Part shown: positions 19,027 to 28,861 of the stretch, in pieces
Position numbering within the stretch: the stretch's first letter is position 1
Layout: each line of letters starts with the position of its first letter
Assembly (NCBI RefSeq): GCF_041355105.1
Contig: NZ_JBFUPK010000001.1
Span: 1,302,001-1,366,000, forward strand
Source of the DNA: Terriglobus sp. RCC_193
Lineage (GTDB): Bacteria; Acidobacteriota; Terriglobia; Terriglobales; Acidobacteriaceae
Length of the DNA: 64,000 nt
Direction: 5' to 3'
Translations under genes and position numbers: made by a program
The notes under the pieces: model-generated
What the model was told of the DNA's origin: nothing
Databases searched by the model: none
What the model saw: only the letters and a program-made list of their open reading frames with translations

Positions 19027-19350
19027 CGGTGTACTCCTTCCTTCCTGAATACGGCTCTGGGAAAACCGTAATCCAAGTCGGCCCCGATCCGGCCTTCTCA
19101 TCCCATCTGTTCCTGCCGCAACGCGACCCTGGAAATCCTGTGCGCTGACGCGCACAAATGCGGAAGCCAAGCCTCGCTAAGGGGCGCTGCCCCGATCGCG
19201 CGGCGCAAGGGGTTTCCCGCAGTCTTCCGCGCTGCGCTTGTGCAGACCTTCGCTCCGCTCGTCCTTTCCGTTGCGCTTCGCTGCTCTCCAAGGATGGGAG
19301 ATACCCCTCCCCTTGCACCTTGCTACCCCCGCCTTCGCCAGGTGGCGTTC
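19027..19350. other. Non-coding leader: IS110 5' end and upstream region of ardC
   Basis: About 320 bp with no gene. The part next to the transposase is where an IS110-type bridge RNA would be expected. Further right are GC-rich palindromic stretches such as GGGGCGCTGCCCC near 19180, of the type found in plasmid leading regions before ardC genes. The left boundary of the plasmid-like block is unclear. Confidence 0.35.
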
Positions 19351-19378
19351 GGCATGTACATGCCGCGTTTCAACGCGG
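19351..19378. promoter_or_regulatory. Two adjacent palindromes upstream of ardC
   Basis: GGCATGTACATGCC (19351-19364) is a perfect 14-bp palindrome and CCGCGTTTCAACGCGG (19363-19378) a perfect 7-bp-arm inverted repeat; they share two bases. They end 34 bp before the ardC start. They could be a repressor operator, an anti-terminator, or a single-stranded promoter used during conjugative entry. Confidence 0.45.
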
Positions 19379-19412
19379 ACGTGCAAAAGCCAAACCCCAA
19401 GGAGAAGACACC

Positions 19413-20318
19413 ATGAGCAGCAACGCCAACGTCACCGCCATCGATAGCAAGAAGCCCCTCTCCAAACAGGAACTCATCACCGCCAACATCAAGCTCCTGA
19501 TTGAGCAGTTGGAAGCGGGACAGTCCGACGCCCTTACCCACTACCTCACGGCTATGAGCCGCTTTCACCAGTACAGCTTTGGGAATGTGCTGGAGATCGC
19601 CCGGCAGATGCCCACCGCCACGCGCGTCGCTGGTTTCTGGACGTGGAAGAACATGGGGCGCAGCGTGAATGCAGGAGCCAAAGGCATCCGCATTCTTGCT
19701 CCCATCGTCGGCGTTCGCCGCAAGAAGAAGGAAGAAGCCGAGAAGGACATCACGAAGCAGAACGAGCGTGTGTTACTTGGCTTCCGCAATGCCTACGTGT
19801 TCGACGTCTCGCAGACCAACGGCGTGGACCTGCCCAACCTGCACGAAGTCAGCGGCGATCCCGGCGACGGTATCGAACGTCTGGCCGGGTTCCTCAAAGA
19901 CAAAGGCATTCAGCTTGTCTATAACCCCAACATCGCCCCCGCCCTCGGCATGAGCTACGGCGGACGCATCGCCATCTTGCCGGGACAGTCGAAGGCCGAA
20001 ACCTTCGCCACGCTCGTACATGAAACGGCGCACGAGATGCTGCACAAGGCCGAGCGGCGCACCGCAACCACCAAGACCATGCGGGAATTAGAAGCCGAAG
20101 CCGTGGCCTTCGTGGTGGGCAAAGCCGTTGGACTGAAAAACGAAAACACATCCGCCGATTACATCCAGCTTTATCAGGGCAATGCTTCCTTGCTGGCCGA
20201 GAGCTTGGAAGTCATCCAGCACACCGCCAGCGTGATTCTTGCCGCGTTGGAGCCATCCATCGAGACCGAAGACGGCGTACTCGCCACCGACGCTCAACCG
20301 GAAGGGGTGGCGGCATGA
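19413..20318 (+). CDS. ardC: ArdC-like antirestriction protein / zinc peptidase
   Basis: About 301 residues. The N-terminal half is the ArdC single-stranded-DNA-binding domain (FHQYSFGNVLEIARQMPTA, then VAGFWTWKNMGRSVNAGAKGIRILAPI). The C-terminal half is a metallopeptidase with LVHETAHEML, an HExxH zinc site, and a downstream glutamate in ELEAEAVAFVVG. ArdC proteins protect incoming conjugative DNA. The ATG at 19413 has AAGGAG 10 bases upstream; the frame runs further up but without ribosome site. The stop overlaps the next gene in ATGA, so ardC, the DUF6908-like gene and parB read as one transcription unit. Confidence 0.85.
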   Translation: MSSNANVTAIDSKKPLSKQELITANIKLLIEQLEAGQSDALTHYLTAMSRFHQYSFGNVLEIARQMPTATRVAGFWTWKNMGRSVNAGAKGIRILAPIVGVRRKKKEEAEKDITKQNERVLLGFRNAYVFDVSQTNGVDLPNLHEVSGDPGDGIERLAGFLKDKGIQLVYNPNIAPALGMSYGGRIAILPGQSKAETFATLVHETAHEMLHKAERRTATTKTMRELEAEAVAFVVGKAVGLKNENTSADYIQLYQGNASLLAESLEVIQHTASVILAALEPSIETEDGVLATDAQPEGVAA

Positions 20319-20731
20319 AAACCGTCCTTGCCATCTTGCAGAAGGCCGGAGGCTGGCGGCCCAGCCTCTACCTCAAGATCGAGAACCCGCCCTACATGAA
20401 GCTTGTCATCGAGGCGACCGATGAATCCGGCCCGTGTGGTCTCCCCGCCCTCTCTGTTGCCCACCACGGGGAGAAGAACGGCGATCTCATGCGCGACCCG
20501 GAGATGTGTTTCGAGTTGGGCTTCGCGGGTGATGCACACCTGAACCCGTTCTATTGGCGGAACGATTACGTGGGCATCGAGCAGTGGAGCCGCTTCATCC
20601 GGGATGGCAACTACTGCTATCAACCGCAACTACACGAACAGCACGAGAACTTCGCCAAGCTGTGGGACAAGAACCTCCAACGGCAGGGCTTTGCTGAAGC
20701 CTTTGAGCGGCAGCGACCGCAACGCTCCTAA
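20315..20731 (+). CDS. DUF6908-like plasmid-associated protein
   Basis: 138 residues, rich in aromatic amino acids, starting MKTVLAILQKAGGW. It recalls the DUF6908 proteins that accompany parB and ardC on plasmids and integrative elements. It contains two internal blocks typical of them: a substrate-like LYLKIENPPYMKLVIEA strand pair, and PEMCFELG with an HLNPFYWRNDY stretch. No catalytic motif or membrane segment is visible. It starts inside the ardC stop codon and ends 86 bp before parB. Function unknown. Confidence 0.65.
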   Translation: MKTVLAILQKAGGWRPSLYLKIENPPYMKLVIEATDESGPCGLPALSVAHHGEKNGDLMRDPEMCFELGFAGDAHLNPFYWRNDYVGIEQWSRFIRDGNYCYQPQLHEQHENFAKLWDKNLQRQGFAEAFERQRPQRS

Positions 20732-20817
20732 CCCAAGTTTCTCCGCCTACGGAGCGGATACAGGGCAGCGTGTGCGCTCCACAACCGCAACCATCCACAG
20801 CCCACAAGGAGGGCACC

Positions 20818-22494
20818 ATGCAGGACAGCAGCGCATTCCAGTACATCGCTATCGACCAGATACATGAGTCCACCACCAACCCGCGCCAGACTTTCGAGCA
20901 AAGCAAGCTGGAAGAGCTTGCCGAGTCCATCCGGCAGCACGGTCTCATTCAACCCATCACCATTCGGCCCAATGCCAGCGGATTCGAAATCGTTGCCGGG
21001 GCAAGACGTTTCCGAGCCGCACAGCTTGCCGAACTGTTCTCTCTCCCCGCCCGTATCGTTGATCTTGACGATGCCGCCGCGATGGAGTGGCAATTGGTCG
21101 AAAACTCGCAGCGCGTGGACGTTCACCCGTATGAGGAGGCGCAGGGCTTTCAGCGCCTCTTAGACCTCCCCGGCAATGATGTCGCCGCGCTTGTCGCCAA
21201 GTCCGGCAAGAGCGCAAGCCATATCTACGCCCGTCTGTCCCTGTTGCAACTCATCCCCGATGTCGCCCAGGCATTCGTCGAGGAGCGCATCACCGCCAGT
21301 CATGCCAATTTGATTGCGCGGCTACCCCAAGAGCATCAAGCCGACGCCTTCGAGAACTGCTGGCGTAAGGACTGGCAGGACAAGGAAGCGCATCTGCTTC
21401 CCGCGAAACATCTCAGCGCATGGATACAGGCTAACCTCTACCTGAACCTTGCCGAGGCGCCATTTGACCGCGAAGATACGACCCTCAAACCAGAGGCAGG
21501 AGCCTGTGTCACCTGCCCTCGTCGCAGCGGTTTCAATACCAGCCTGTTTGCCGACGTGCAGGGCGACCAGTGCCTTGACGCGCCCTGCTTCCAAGCCAAA
21601 GTGACGGCGCATATCGAGCGCGAGATTGCCGCGCGGCCCGAGCTTGTCACCATCGAAACCGCATGGAGAGCACCGAAGGAGCAACATCCCGGAGCTTTGC
21701 AAAAACACCAATACCGCGAACTCGACGTCCCCGACAACCCCGACGCCGAGCCCCCATGCAGTCACACCAAATCCGCAATTATCGTGTTCGGCAAACATGC
21801 CGGACACACTCTGACTGTCTGCGTTGATCCTGATTGCCCGGTGCACAACCCGCGCGAAGCTGCGCGAGTTGCCAGCGACCCGCCGCCGGTCATGGCTCCC
21901 GCTGTGGCAGAGGAGACAGAGGAGGAAGCAGCGCAGCGCGAAGCCGAGTATGCGCAACGTATGGCCGAGTACAGGGCCGAACAGGAGCGCAAAGAGGAGG
22001 AGCGCGAGGCCGAGTTCGAACGCCAGCAGAAGGAGTATGAAGCCGAGCAAGCCCGCCGCGAAAAACAGCGCAAGGCACGGCGTGCCACTTTCGAACGCAT
22101 CATCGCAGAAGCCCCTGCGTCATTCAGCTTGGCACAGATGCGCCTCTTCCTACGGCTGCTTATCCATCTGGACTACAGCTTTCTGGAGGAGGTTGCGACT
22201 CACTATGCCAACGGTGATGAAAACATGCAACAGTCGGACGATGAAATCGTGCTGGCCGCATTGGAAAGCACCGCAGACGAAAAGCTAACCGGCCTCGCCC
22301 TGCGCCTCGTCCTTTCGGATCACGTTGGCATTCCCCACGAAAGCCAGCCCGATTTGCTCGCCGAAGCCGAGCAGGTCTTCGCCCCGAAGAAGCCCAAAGC
22401 GATCAAGGCGAAGGCTCACTCTTCCGGCAAGCCCAAGCCCACCGCAGTCAAAGCTTCGGGAAAGAAGGAGACCGCAAAAAAGAAAGCTGCCTAA
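20818..22494 (+). CDS. parB: ParB/RepB/Spo0J-family partition-type protein
   Basis: About 558 residues. The N-terminal ParB domain is clear: IAIDQIHESTTNPRQTF, ELAESIRQHGLIQPITIRP, and the CTP-binding VAGARRFRAAQLA. A central KorB/HTH region follows (VAALVAKSGKSASHIYARLSLL, EERITASHANLIARL). Next is a cysteine-containing region (VTCPRRS, CLDAPCFQ, CVDPDCPVH) that may bind metal. Residues about 360-430 form a long charged coiled coil, and the C-terminus is a lysine/alanine tail (GKKETAKKKAA) resembling DNA-binding tails. The ATG at 20818 has AAGGAGG nearby. No parA partner is in the window, so a role in transcription or maintenance rather than classical partition is possible. Confidence 0.83.
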   Translation: MQDSSAFQYIAIDQIHESTTNPRQTFEQSKLEELAESIRQHGLIQPITIRPNASGFEIVAGARRFRAAQLAELFSLPARIVDLDDAAAMEWQLVENSQRVDVHPYEEAQGFQRLLDLPGNDVAALVAKSGKSASHIYARLSLLQLIPDVAQAFVEERITASHANLIARLPQEHQADAFENCWRKDWQDKEAHLLPAKHLSAWIQANLYLNLAEAPFDREDTTLKPEAGACVTCPRRSGFNTSLFADVQGDQCLDAPCFQAKVTAHIEREIAARPELVTIETAWRAPKEQHPGALQKHQYRELDVPDNPDAEPPCSHTKSAIIVFGKHAGHTLTVCVDPDCPVHNPREAARVASDPPPVMAPAVAEETEEEAAQREAEYAQRMAEYRAEQERKEEEREAEFERQQKEYEAEQARREKQRKARRATFERIIAEAPASFSLAQMRLFLRLLIHLDYSFLEEVATHYANGDENMQQSDDEIVLAALESTADEKLTGLALRLVLSDHVGIPHESQPDLLAEAEQVFAPKKPKAIKAKAHSSGKPKPTAVKASGKKETAKKKAA

Positions 22495-22506
22495 TTGTTC
22501 GTCTTC

Positions 22507-22528
22507 GGCCCCGGATTCGTCCGGGGCC
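22507..22528 (+). terminator. Stem-loop after parB
   Basis: GGCCCCGG, a 6-base loop ATTCGT, and CCGGGGCC, starting 12 bp after the parB stop and followed by ACTTTGTCTG. A strong GC stem with a weak T stretch, consistent with an intrinsic terminator of the ardC-parB unit. Confidence 0.65.
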
Positions 22529-22800
22529 ACTTTGTCTGCATTAGCAAAAATGCGCTGGGAGACACCCCTTCGGTTTCTCCCAGACCCTCATCCGGCTATC
22601 TCTTTATTTATATTGATGTTTATGGAGATCTCGAAATTTGGTCGATTTCTGGAGCAGCAGTGTTCAGAGTACCTACCTCTTGATTGCATGCCGAGGCGCA
22701 CTTTCCGGCTGCGAACTGTTACAACCAGCCGATACCGGTAAGCCAGGCTATCTGAATCAGATCTCGGGTTTATTACACCTTGATATCCGAGGTCGGATGT

Positions 22801-25571
22801 TCAAAAAGCAAAGCGTGCCCCAAGCTCGATACGTCGGGCTGTCTCTGCCGATAGTGGTTGAGAGAACGTCGATGACGAGACCACCGTTCCAACTGCAGTG
22901 ACATTTGTGTGATTTAGTACATTGGCACTCCGTGCATTGAATGTAAGCGTACGTGGATGTTCCTTATCTTTCGGATTGAGCCTGAAAACGCGGGTCAGAT
23001 TCATATCGAGATGCACCCTGGCAGGCATCGTCCCCAAATTGCGAGAGACATCCCCGTTGACTGCGTTCGTGGTGAGAAGGCCGAAGCGGGTGGAGTAGAC
23101 GCCTGATCCGGGAGCTGAAGCATAGGAAGGACGGTCATTGAAGTTGCCATCGCCGTTCGCGTCTGTGCCGGTGGTGATGTTGTAGGGCTGACCGCTCAAA
23201 GCATCGAGTATCGCCGATAAATCTAATTTGTAGGGCAGATGAAGGCTTCCTGATGCATAAATCGAGTTCAGGCTTGTTCCATCCGACCTCGATGATTCTC
23301 CCGTTTCGCTGTAGCTCGATTGGGGAATGGAAATCGAATTACTCGTATTGGTTTTCAGGTTTACGTGAACGTAATACGCGGAGATACCGAAGAGTTTCCC
23401 GTTGTTATGGTCTACGCCAGCAACGAAGATTGTGCCTGAAAGATGACCTGAGTTTTGATATTGCAGAATATTTTCATTTGGTGCGATGGGACGGGGTGCG
23501 AGAAGAGCGGTGGTTGGATCTGGGGGTGTACCGATGCTGCTACCAACAAGAGGAGCATTGATGTTCTTGATGCGAAGACTTCCCCAGTTGTTTGCCCAAA
23601 AAAGAGTGGTTGCTGCGTGCCAACCGTGAGGAAAAGTGTGCTCAACACTGACATGGGTCTGGAGAGAAGAAAATTGATTAAGGGCTCGGGGGAACTGCTT
23701 TACCGTGCTGACTTGAATCGACCCGGAAACGGGCGTCAGAGGACTGGCGAAACTTGGAGAGTAAATAGTGAGTGATTGTTGACGGGCCCCATTGAGCCGA
23801 TAGACTTCCGTTGCGGCACTTTGAACGTTAGGGTCATGAAAGATTCCAGCCCTCAAGTGAACGACCCAAGTTGATTTCTTGTCCGGTGACCACGCAATGC
23901 CCAGGCGGGGCGAGAAATTGGCGAAGCTGCCGGGAGTCGTCTGAAGCTGATAGCGCAATCCGGTTGATAAGGATAAACGGGATGCGAGCTTGATGGCATC
24001 CTGCGCATACAGCGAGAGCCGCCATTGCGTAAGAGGCACTAATGGAGTGCCACTTGTGAGCTGATATGTTGTTGGAGATCCTCAGCGAGATTTAATAGGG
24101 CACGACGGTACTGCTCTATTGGACTGATGGTTGTCGTTTGACCGGTTGGATTGCCACCTGAGTCAAGCATCGGCGCGCTACCACCACCGAATATGTAAAC
24201 GCCATTGAACGTATCCGGATCATAATCGTGTACAAAAATACCAAGCGACTGAGCGCCGATTTTAAACGAGTGCGTTCCACGAGTAAGCATCACATCGTCG
24301 TCTATTTCAAGGTCTCGCTCTCGATTGTTCAAATTCTGGCTGGTGGATCCCCCTCCGGAAAAGTAACCAAGAACCTGTAGCGATGGGTCCAATGAATTCG
24401 GCGTTTGCGTTGTGCGCTTCCAGGTATAGCCAATTCGAGTCTCATGCAGAAGATTGGGACTCAATGTCAGCACATTGCTCAGTCGCAAATTGTATTCGCT
24501 TACGCTGCTTGAATAGCCAGCCTCTGCAAGTGTGAGGCCACCAACACCCTGATTGCCGAGGCTATTGTTATTTGCGGAGAACGAAAGTGTTCCAACGTCA
24601 TTCGGCGTGATCTGCCAGTCATTGCGAGCGGATGCGATCCAGAGTCTTTGTGGGGCAGCAACAGTCTGTTGTAACGCTATTTGGTTGTTGGCGGTGTCCA
24701 GGCCCTTTGCATTGACGACGCTGAATTCGTCGATATCTCGTTTCTCGAGAGCAAGTGCAAAACCACTCTTCTTCCGAACGACGGGACCATTGAGCTCAAA
24801 ACCGTAGCGACGCTTACCCGCCGGAGTTGCCGTGGTGGAGAATGGATTGGTTGAGTTAAAATTTCCATCGCTATCGGTGAAGAATAATGCTCCATGGAAC
24901 AAGTCAGCACCGGGTTTTGTAAGTATCTCGACACGTCCTCCGAGATAAGGCGCTCGCTCATATTCAGGTGAAAACATATCCGGATTGATGCGTATCGAAG
25001 TGATCGAATTCTTGGGCGGCAGTGCGCTTGCATTCTGAAAGCCATCAACCACAATGGTGGCCGATCCAGGCAAACCGCCCCCGCTGGCCGCGAGGGCCTG
25101 TAGCTGCCTCAGAAAATCGTCAGGATCGTCCGCAAGTTGCTGGACTTCCTGAGCCGTCATAGTGCGTGTGCCTACACCATGATCTGCATCCATCGCTGTG
25201 GCATCGTCTACAGCCTGTACATCTGTTTGAACTGCCGCAACTGCAAGCTGGACTCGAACGTGCGCATTTCCTCCGACTCGCTCGTCGACTTTAGTGACTC
25301 CTTGGGTGAACCCGTCCGCTTCCACAGTGATAGTGGCTGCCGTTATGGGAACACAAGGAAACAAAAAAGCGCCTGAGGTATCTGTAACGGTCTTTTGTCC
25401 GTCCGCTGCTTCCACTTGGGCGCCAGAAATCACTGCGCCAGTCGGATCCATGACTGTGCCTTCGATATGGATGCCAGATGTGCAGTGTTGTTGTGCGGGC
25501 ACCTGGATCGCATACAGCAATGCCGCAGATGCCACTGCGAGTTTCCAATCAATCCTGATGACAACTTTCAC
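22801..25571 (-). pseudogene. TonB-dependent receptor (Oar-like), broken by a frameshift
   Basis: Two overlapping minus-strand frames (24039-25571 and 22801-24039) make up one receptor that closely parallels the intact one at 30032-32791. The GTG at 25571 has GGAGG 7 bases upstream and a signal peptide ending in VPAQQ. The N-terminus is a carboxypeptidase-regulatory domain (IEGTVMDPTGAVISGAQV). The plug has the DDPDDFLRQLQALAASGGG motif, and the barrel ends in a C-terminal phenylalanine (ARFAF). Near 24075-24089 one base is missing: the first frame continues into a false QQHISSQVALH end, while shifting the frame restores SPTTYQLTSGTPLVPLTQW, matching VPTRYQISTGNPVVPFTRW of the intact copy. 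Either a real pseudogene or a sequencing error. Confidence 0.82.
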
Positions 25572-25736
25572 ACCCGTTCCTCCGTTCTACGAATCGACGC
25601 CTTGACCATAGACGCGACGTGGAGGCACTAGAAAAACAATCGGGACGAATGGTGCGTATGGGCTGCTGAATGGTAGTCGCATTACGAAATGCGCTTCTCA
25701 GCGTCACATCAGGGGCATAACATTTGAGAGTCGCAC
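25572..25736. promoter_or_regulatory. Divergent promoter region between receptor and kinase genes
   Basis: 165 bp separating the minus-strand TonB receptor from the plus-strand kinase. Both promoters must lie here. I see no clear palindrome or LytTR-type direct repeat pair that I would defend. Confidence 0.35.
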
Positions 25737-26888
25737 ATGCTTACGGGCTACATGACGAGATGGCGGGCGAATCATATGAAGAGAGCGGCGTTGCGCGCGG
25801 GACAGCACTGCGCCCTATGGACTGTCGTAGTCGTTCTATTCGCACTTCAGAACTACACCTACGATGCTTTGTATGGACATCCGTGGCCAGTATTGCAATA
25901 CTTTCGCTGGTCGATGGAGGGTTGGTACACGTGGGCTGCAATCTCTCCCCTTGTCTTTTGGCTGGCAGCCAAATATCCCCTCGATGCTAAGCATCCCCGT
26001 CGGTTCATCTCTCGACATCTCGTTGCAAGCGTGGCCGTTGCGTTCCTTGCTGTGGCTGTCTTGGCTTTTATCTCACATTACGTAGAACCTGGGGTACAGC
26101 CGCTGCGAAAGCGCCTCATGCTGGCGCTTGGCAAAGGCATGGCGCTGAACATCCTTACCTATTGGGCTCTTCTAGGGCTGACACAGGCGTTGCGTTTCTA
26201 TCGAGAAAACAACGAGAGGCGATTGCGTGAAACACAACTGCAAACACAGTTAGTGCAAACTCAATTGCAGGTCTTACAGATGCAGTTGCATCCGCATTTC
26301 CTGTTCAACACCCTTCATGCAATCGGAACCCTCATCCATGAAGACCCTGTATCTGCGGAGCAGATATTGCTCAATCTGGGAGCACTCTTACGAGTATTTC
26401 TGGAGCAGGAGTCTTTGCATCAAATATCTCTTCAGCGCGAATTGCATCTGGTGGATTTGTATCTGAGCATTCAACGGATCAGATTCAGGGACCGCTTGAC
26501 GGTACATACGTTTATTGCCCCTGACACTCTGCAAGGAGCGATCCCAAGCTTGATCCTTCAACCAATTGTTGAGAATGCCATTGTGCATGGCATAGCGAAG
26601 AATCCGGGCAGTGATGTGATTGAGATCAGAAGCTCAAGACAGCAGAACTCACTAGTAATCGAGGTCAGTAACTCAAACAGTTTTCTTCGCGATGATGTGC
26701 GCCAGGACGGAGTTGGCTGGGGAATCGGATTGTCGAATACTGAGCAAAGATTGGAACAGATTTATAACGGCGCTGCAGCGCTCTCCATTCAGGCGCGTTC
26801 TCCTAGCGGAGTGGTTTGTAGAATTGCCCTCCCCTTCACAAGTAGCACCTCCGTACGTTCAACCGAAGAGGAGCTCCTTGCATTATGA
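25737..26888 (+). CDS. LytS/YehU-type membrane sensor histidine kinase
   Basis: 383 residues. Four hydrophobic segments (about 28-45, 65-85, 95-120, 130-155) form the membrane part. A coiled-coil linker rich in TQLQTQLVQTQLQ leads to the His_kinase domain with HPHFLFNTLHAIG, the phospho-acceptor being H187. The ATPase domain has QPIVENAIVHG (N-box) and GWGIGLSNTEQRLEQIY (G-box). There is no obvious extracytoplasmic sensing domain, so the membrane bundle probably senses, perhaps through the divergent TonB receptor. The last codon overlaps the regulator start (ATGA). The ribosome site (GAGAG) is weak. Confidence 0.88.
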   Translation: MLTGYMTRWRANHMKRAALRAGQHCALWTVVVVLFALQNYTYDALYGHPWPVLQYFRWSMEGWYTWAAISPLVFWLAAKYPLDAKHPRRFISRHLVASVAVAFLAVAVLAFISHYVEPGVQPLRKRLMLALGKGMALNILTYWALLGLTQALRFYRENNERRLRETQLQTQLVQTQLQVLQMQLHPHFLFNTLHAIGTLIHEDPVSAEQILLNLGALLRVFLEQESLHQISLQRELHLVDLYLSIQRIRFRDRLTVHTFIAPDTLQGAIPSLILQPIVENAIVHGIAKNPGSDVIEIRSSRQQNSLVIEVSNSNSFLRDDVRQDGVGWGIGLSNTEQRLEQIYNGAAALSIQARSPSGVVCRIALPFTSSTSVRSTEEELLAL

Positions 26889-27655
26889 CGATCAGGGCAC
26901 TTGTCATCGATGACGAACCACTCGTGCGGAGCAGCATTCTAAAAGTCCTTCGCGACGATAAGGACATTGAGGTGATTCATGAATGTGAGGACGGTATATC
27001 AGCACTCGAAGTAATCAATCGTGAAAGCCCGGACTTGATTTTTTTGGATGTCCAAATGCCCGGATTGACCGGTCTGCAAGTTATGGAATCGTTGGAGGGA
27101 GCTAAGGTTCCCATCACTGTATTCGTAACAGCGCATAAGGACTACGCGATTGAAGCATTCGAGACCAATGCGGTGGACTACATTCTGAAACCCTTTGGAA
27201 AGGATCGGCTGGAGCGAGCCATTGCTCGTGCAAAGATGCGTTTCGCCAGCTCTCTGGACAGCAACTATGCGGTTCAATTGATACAAGCGTTAGCCTCCGT
27301 TCAGAAACAACAGCAATACCAAGAGCGGATAGCGGTACCTGTAAATGGACGAATCCTCCTTATCGACACTAAAGACATTGAATGGATCGAAGCGGACAGG
27401 AATAGTGTTCGTTTGCACTTGGGAACACTCGTGTATGAGCTTCGCAATACTCTTACCAACATTGAATCCAAACTGAACCCGAAGCAGTTCACGCGGATTC
27501 ATCGCTCGACGCTCGTGAATGTCTCGAAGATCAGAGAAATACATCCTTGGTTCAACGGATACCACAAAGTGATAATGCGCAGCGGGCAGGAGCTAAGTAT
27601 GAGCCGACATCAGAGTGAAAGTGCCCGGATGCTTCTTGGGGGACTTAATCAGTGA
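26885..27655 (+). CDS. LytTR-type response regulator 1
   Basis: 256 residues. Receiver domain with acidic pair D9/D10, phospho-acceptor D55 (LIFLDVQMPG) and K102 (DYILKPFG). The LytTR DNA-binding domain covers the last 100 residues: IAVPVNGRILLIDTKDIEWIEADRNSVRLHLG, then FTRIHRSTLVNVSKIREI. LytTR proteins bind pairs of short direct repeats and usually control export or surface genes. Overlaps the kinase by 4 bp, so the two are coupled. The likely target is the neighbouring TonB receptor gene. Confidence 0.9.
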   Translation: MTIRALVIDDEPLVRSSILKVLRDDKDIEVIHECEDGISALEVINRESPDLIFLDVQMPGLTGLQVMESLEGAKVPITVFVTAHKDYAIEAFETNAVDYILKPFGKDRLERAIARAKMRFASSLDSNYAVQLIQALASVQKQQQYQERIAVPVNGRILLIDTKDIEWIEADRNSVRLHLGTLVYELRNTLTNIESKLNPKQFTRIHRSTLVNVSKIREIHPWFNGYHKVIMRSGQELSMSRHQSESARMLLGGLNQ

Positions 27656-27852
27656 GTCTCGTTAGCACAGTCAACGGCAATTTCCTGTGCCGCGACGGTC
27701 AGATACCGGTCAGAACATCGATGGTTAAACCTTCTTCTGCAACGGAGTTCTTCGGCCATCGTTTTCCCAGGTACCTGTTCTACAGCGCGCTCGGGTTCTG
27801 GACACTTTCGATTCTGCTGATCTGGGCTGTATCTACGATCTACTTCGTATAA
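27652..27852 (+). CDS. Small tail-anchored membrane protein coupled to the kinase-regulator operon
   Basis: 66 codons beginning with GTG inside the stop of the regulator gene (GTGA overlap), a junction that suggests translational coupling. The first 40 residues are polar with one cysteine; the last 25 (LFYSALGFWTLSILLIWAVSTIYFV) form one membrane helix ending at the C-terminus. It could modulate the kinase. I know no family for it, and the GTG overlap is the main evidence. Confidence 0.42.
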   Translation: MSLVSTVNGNFLCRDGQIPVRTSMVKPSSATEFFGHRFPRYLFYSALGFWTLSILLIWAVSTIYFV

Positions 27853-28087
27853 CCTGACCGGGTCAGAGGCGTTAATCGAACACCTTTCTTCGCTCGAACA
27901 GGCCAAGCTGCCGAAGTTTATCGTCCCATCTCGAAGTAGCATTCCCTGGCCTTAACTGGGAGTCATGCTCCAGCAAGCAGAACGGGGATCTCCTCACGGA
28001 AGACTGTGGCTCGTCCTTTATCCCAGAAGCAATTCTGAGCCACTTTCACTACTGGCACACAGCCTGCTCCTAACCTACGCGCCACCT

Positions 28088-28861
28088 TTATACGTGGCCC
28101 CCAGATGCCAAAACCGCCTTCCATCCTGAATCGCTCATGCGGAGTCGCCTGCCATTGGTAAGAATTGCAGTGCCCTCACCTCGCCCTTCGCGGATGACCT
28201 CACGAATGCAGCTAATGTTCACGATGACGGAGCGGTGAATCCTCAGAAACTTCTTTGGGTCGAGAGTGGACGCGAGCTCCTTCATGCTTTCCCGCAGCAG
28301 ATATTCCTTGTTACCGGTATAGATGGACACGTAGTAATCGGCCGCTTCAATGCACATGATTTGATCGACGTCGAGGAGCAATGTCTTGGCGCCGTCCGGT
28401 AATAGCAGACGGTTGCGATATCCGGCGGGTTCGGCCTGTGGTGCTAGATTCGTCAGCAGCGAACGTAGGGTCTCCTCGGAGAAGCCATTGGACTTCAATG
28501 CGAGCCGCTCTTTAATACGCTCTAGCCAGATCCTCAGCCGATCCTCTTCGACAGGCTTCGTCAGGTAATCGAGAGCGTGCACCTCAAAAGCTTTCAGTGC
28601 ATAGCTATCGTGCGCGGTTACAAAGACAGTGAGGGGCATGTTTCGCACGCCAACTTTATGGATCAGATCGAAGCCGCCCTCGCCTGGCATCTGGATATCG
28701 AGGAAGACCACATCCACGACATTTGTGTCGAGAAAATGTGCGGCTTCTCTGCTGTTCCTGCACTCACCGCTAACGGCAATCTCCGGATCCATGGAGAGCA
28801 GCCTCGCCATACGTGCTCGCGCAAGTGCCTCATCATCGATGATTAGAGACCTGACCGTCAC
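28088..28861 (-). CDS. LytTR-type response regulator 2
   Basis: 257 residues, paralogue of the regulator at 26885-27655. Acidic pair D9/D10, phospho-acceptor D55 (VVFLDIQMPGEGG), and a conserved lysine in LDYLTKPVEED. The LytTR domain has LLLPDGAKTLLLDVDQIMCIEAADYYVSIYTG and FLRIHRSVIVNISCIREVIREG. It starts with GTG overlapping the kinase stop (GTGA). It is the last gene of a receptor-kinase-regulator operon that reads leftwards; it converges on the other system with about 235 bp between. Confidence 0.9.
   Translation of the reverse strand: MTVRSLIIDDEALARARMARLLSMDPEIAVSGECRNSREAAHFLDTNVVDVVFLDIQMPGEGGFDLIHKVGVRNMPLTVFVTAHDSYALKAFEVHALDYLTKPVEEDRLRIWLERIKERLALKSNGFSEETLRSLLTNLAPQAEPAGYRNRLLLPDGAKTLLLDVDQIMCIEAADYYVSIYTGNKEYLLRESMKELASTLDPKKFLRIHRSVIVNISCIREVIREGRGEGTAILTNGRRLRMSDSGWKAVLASGGHV

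Noticed and set aside
27854-27866. CTGACC/GGTCAG inverted repeat after the small membrane protein
   Set aside because: Only a 6-bp stem with a one-base loop and no T-run; too weak to call a terminator.
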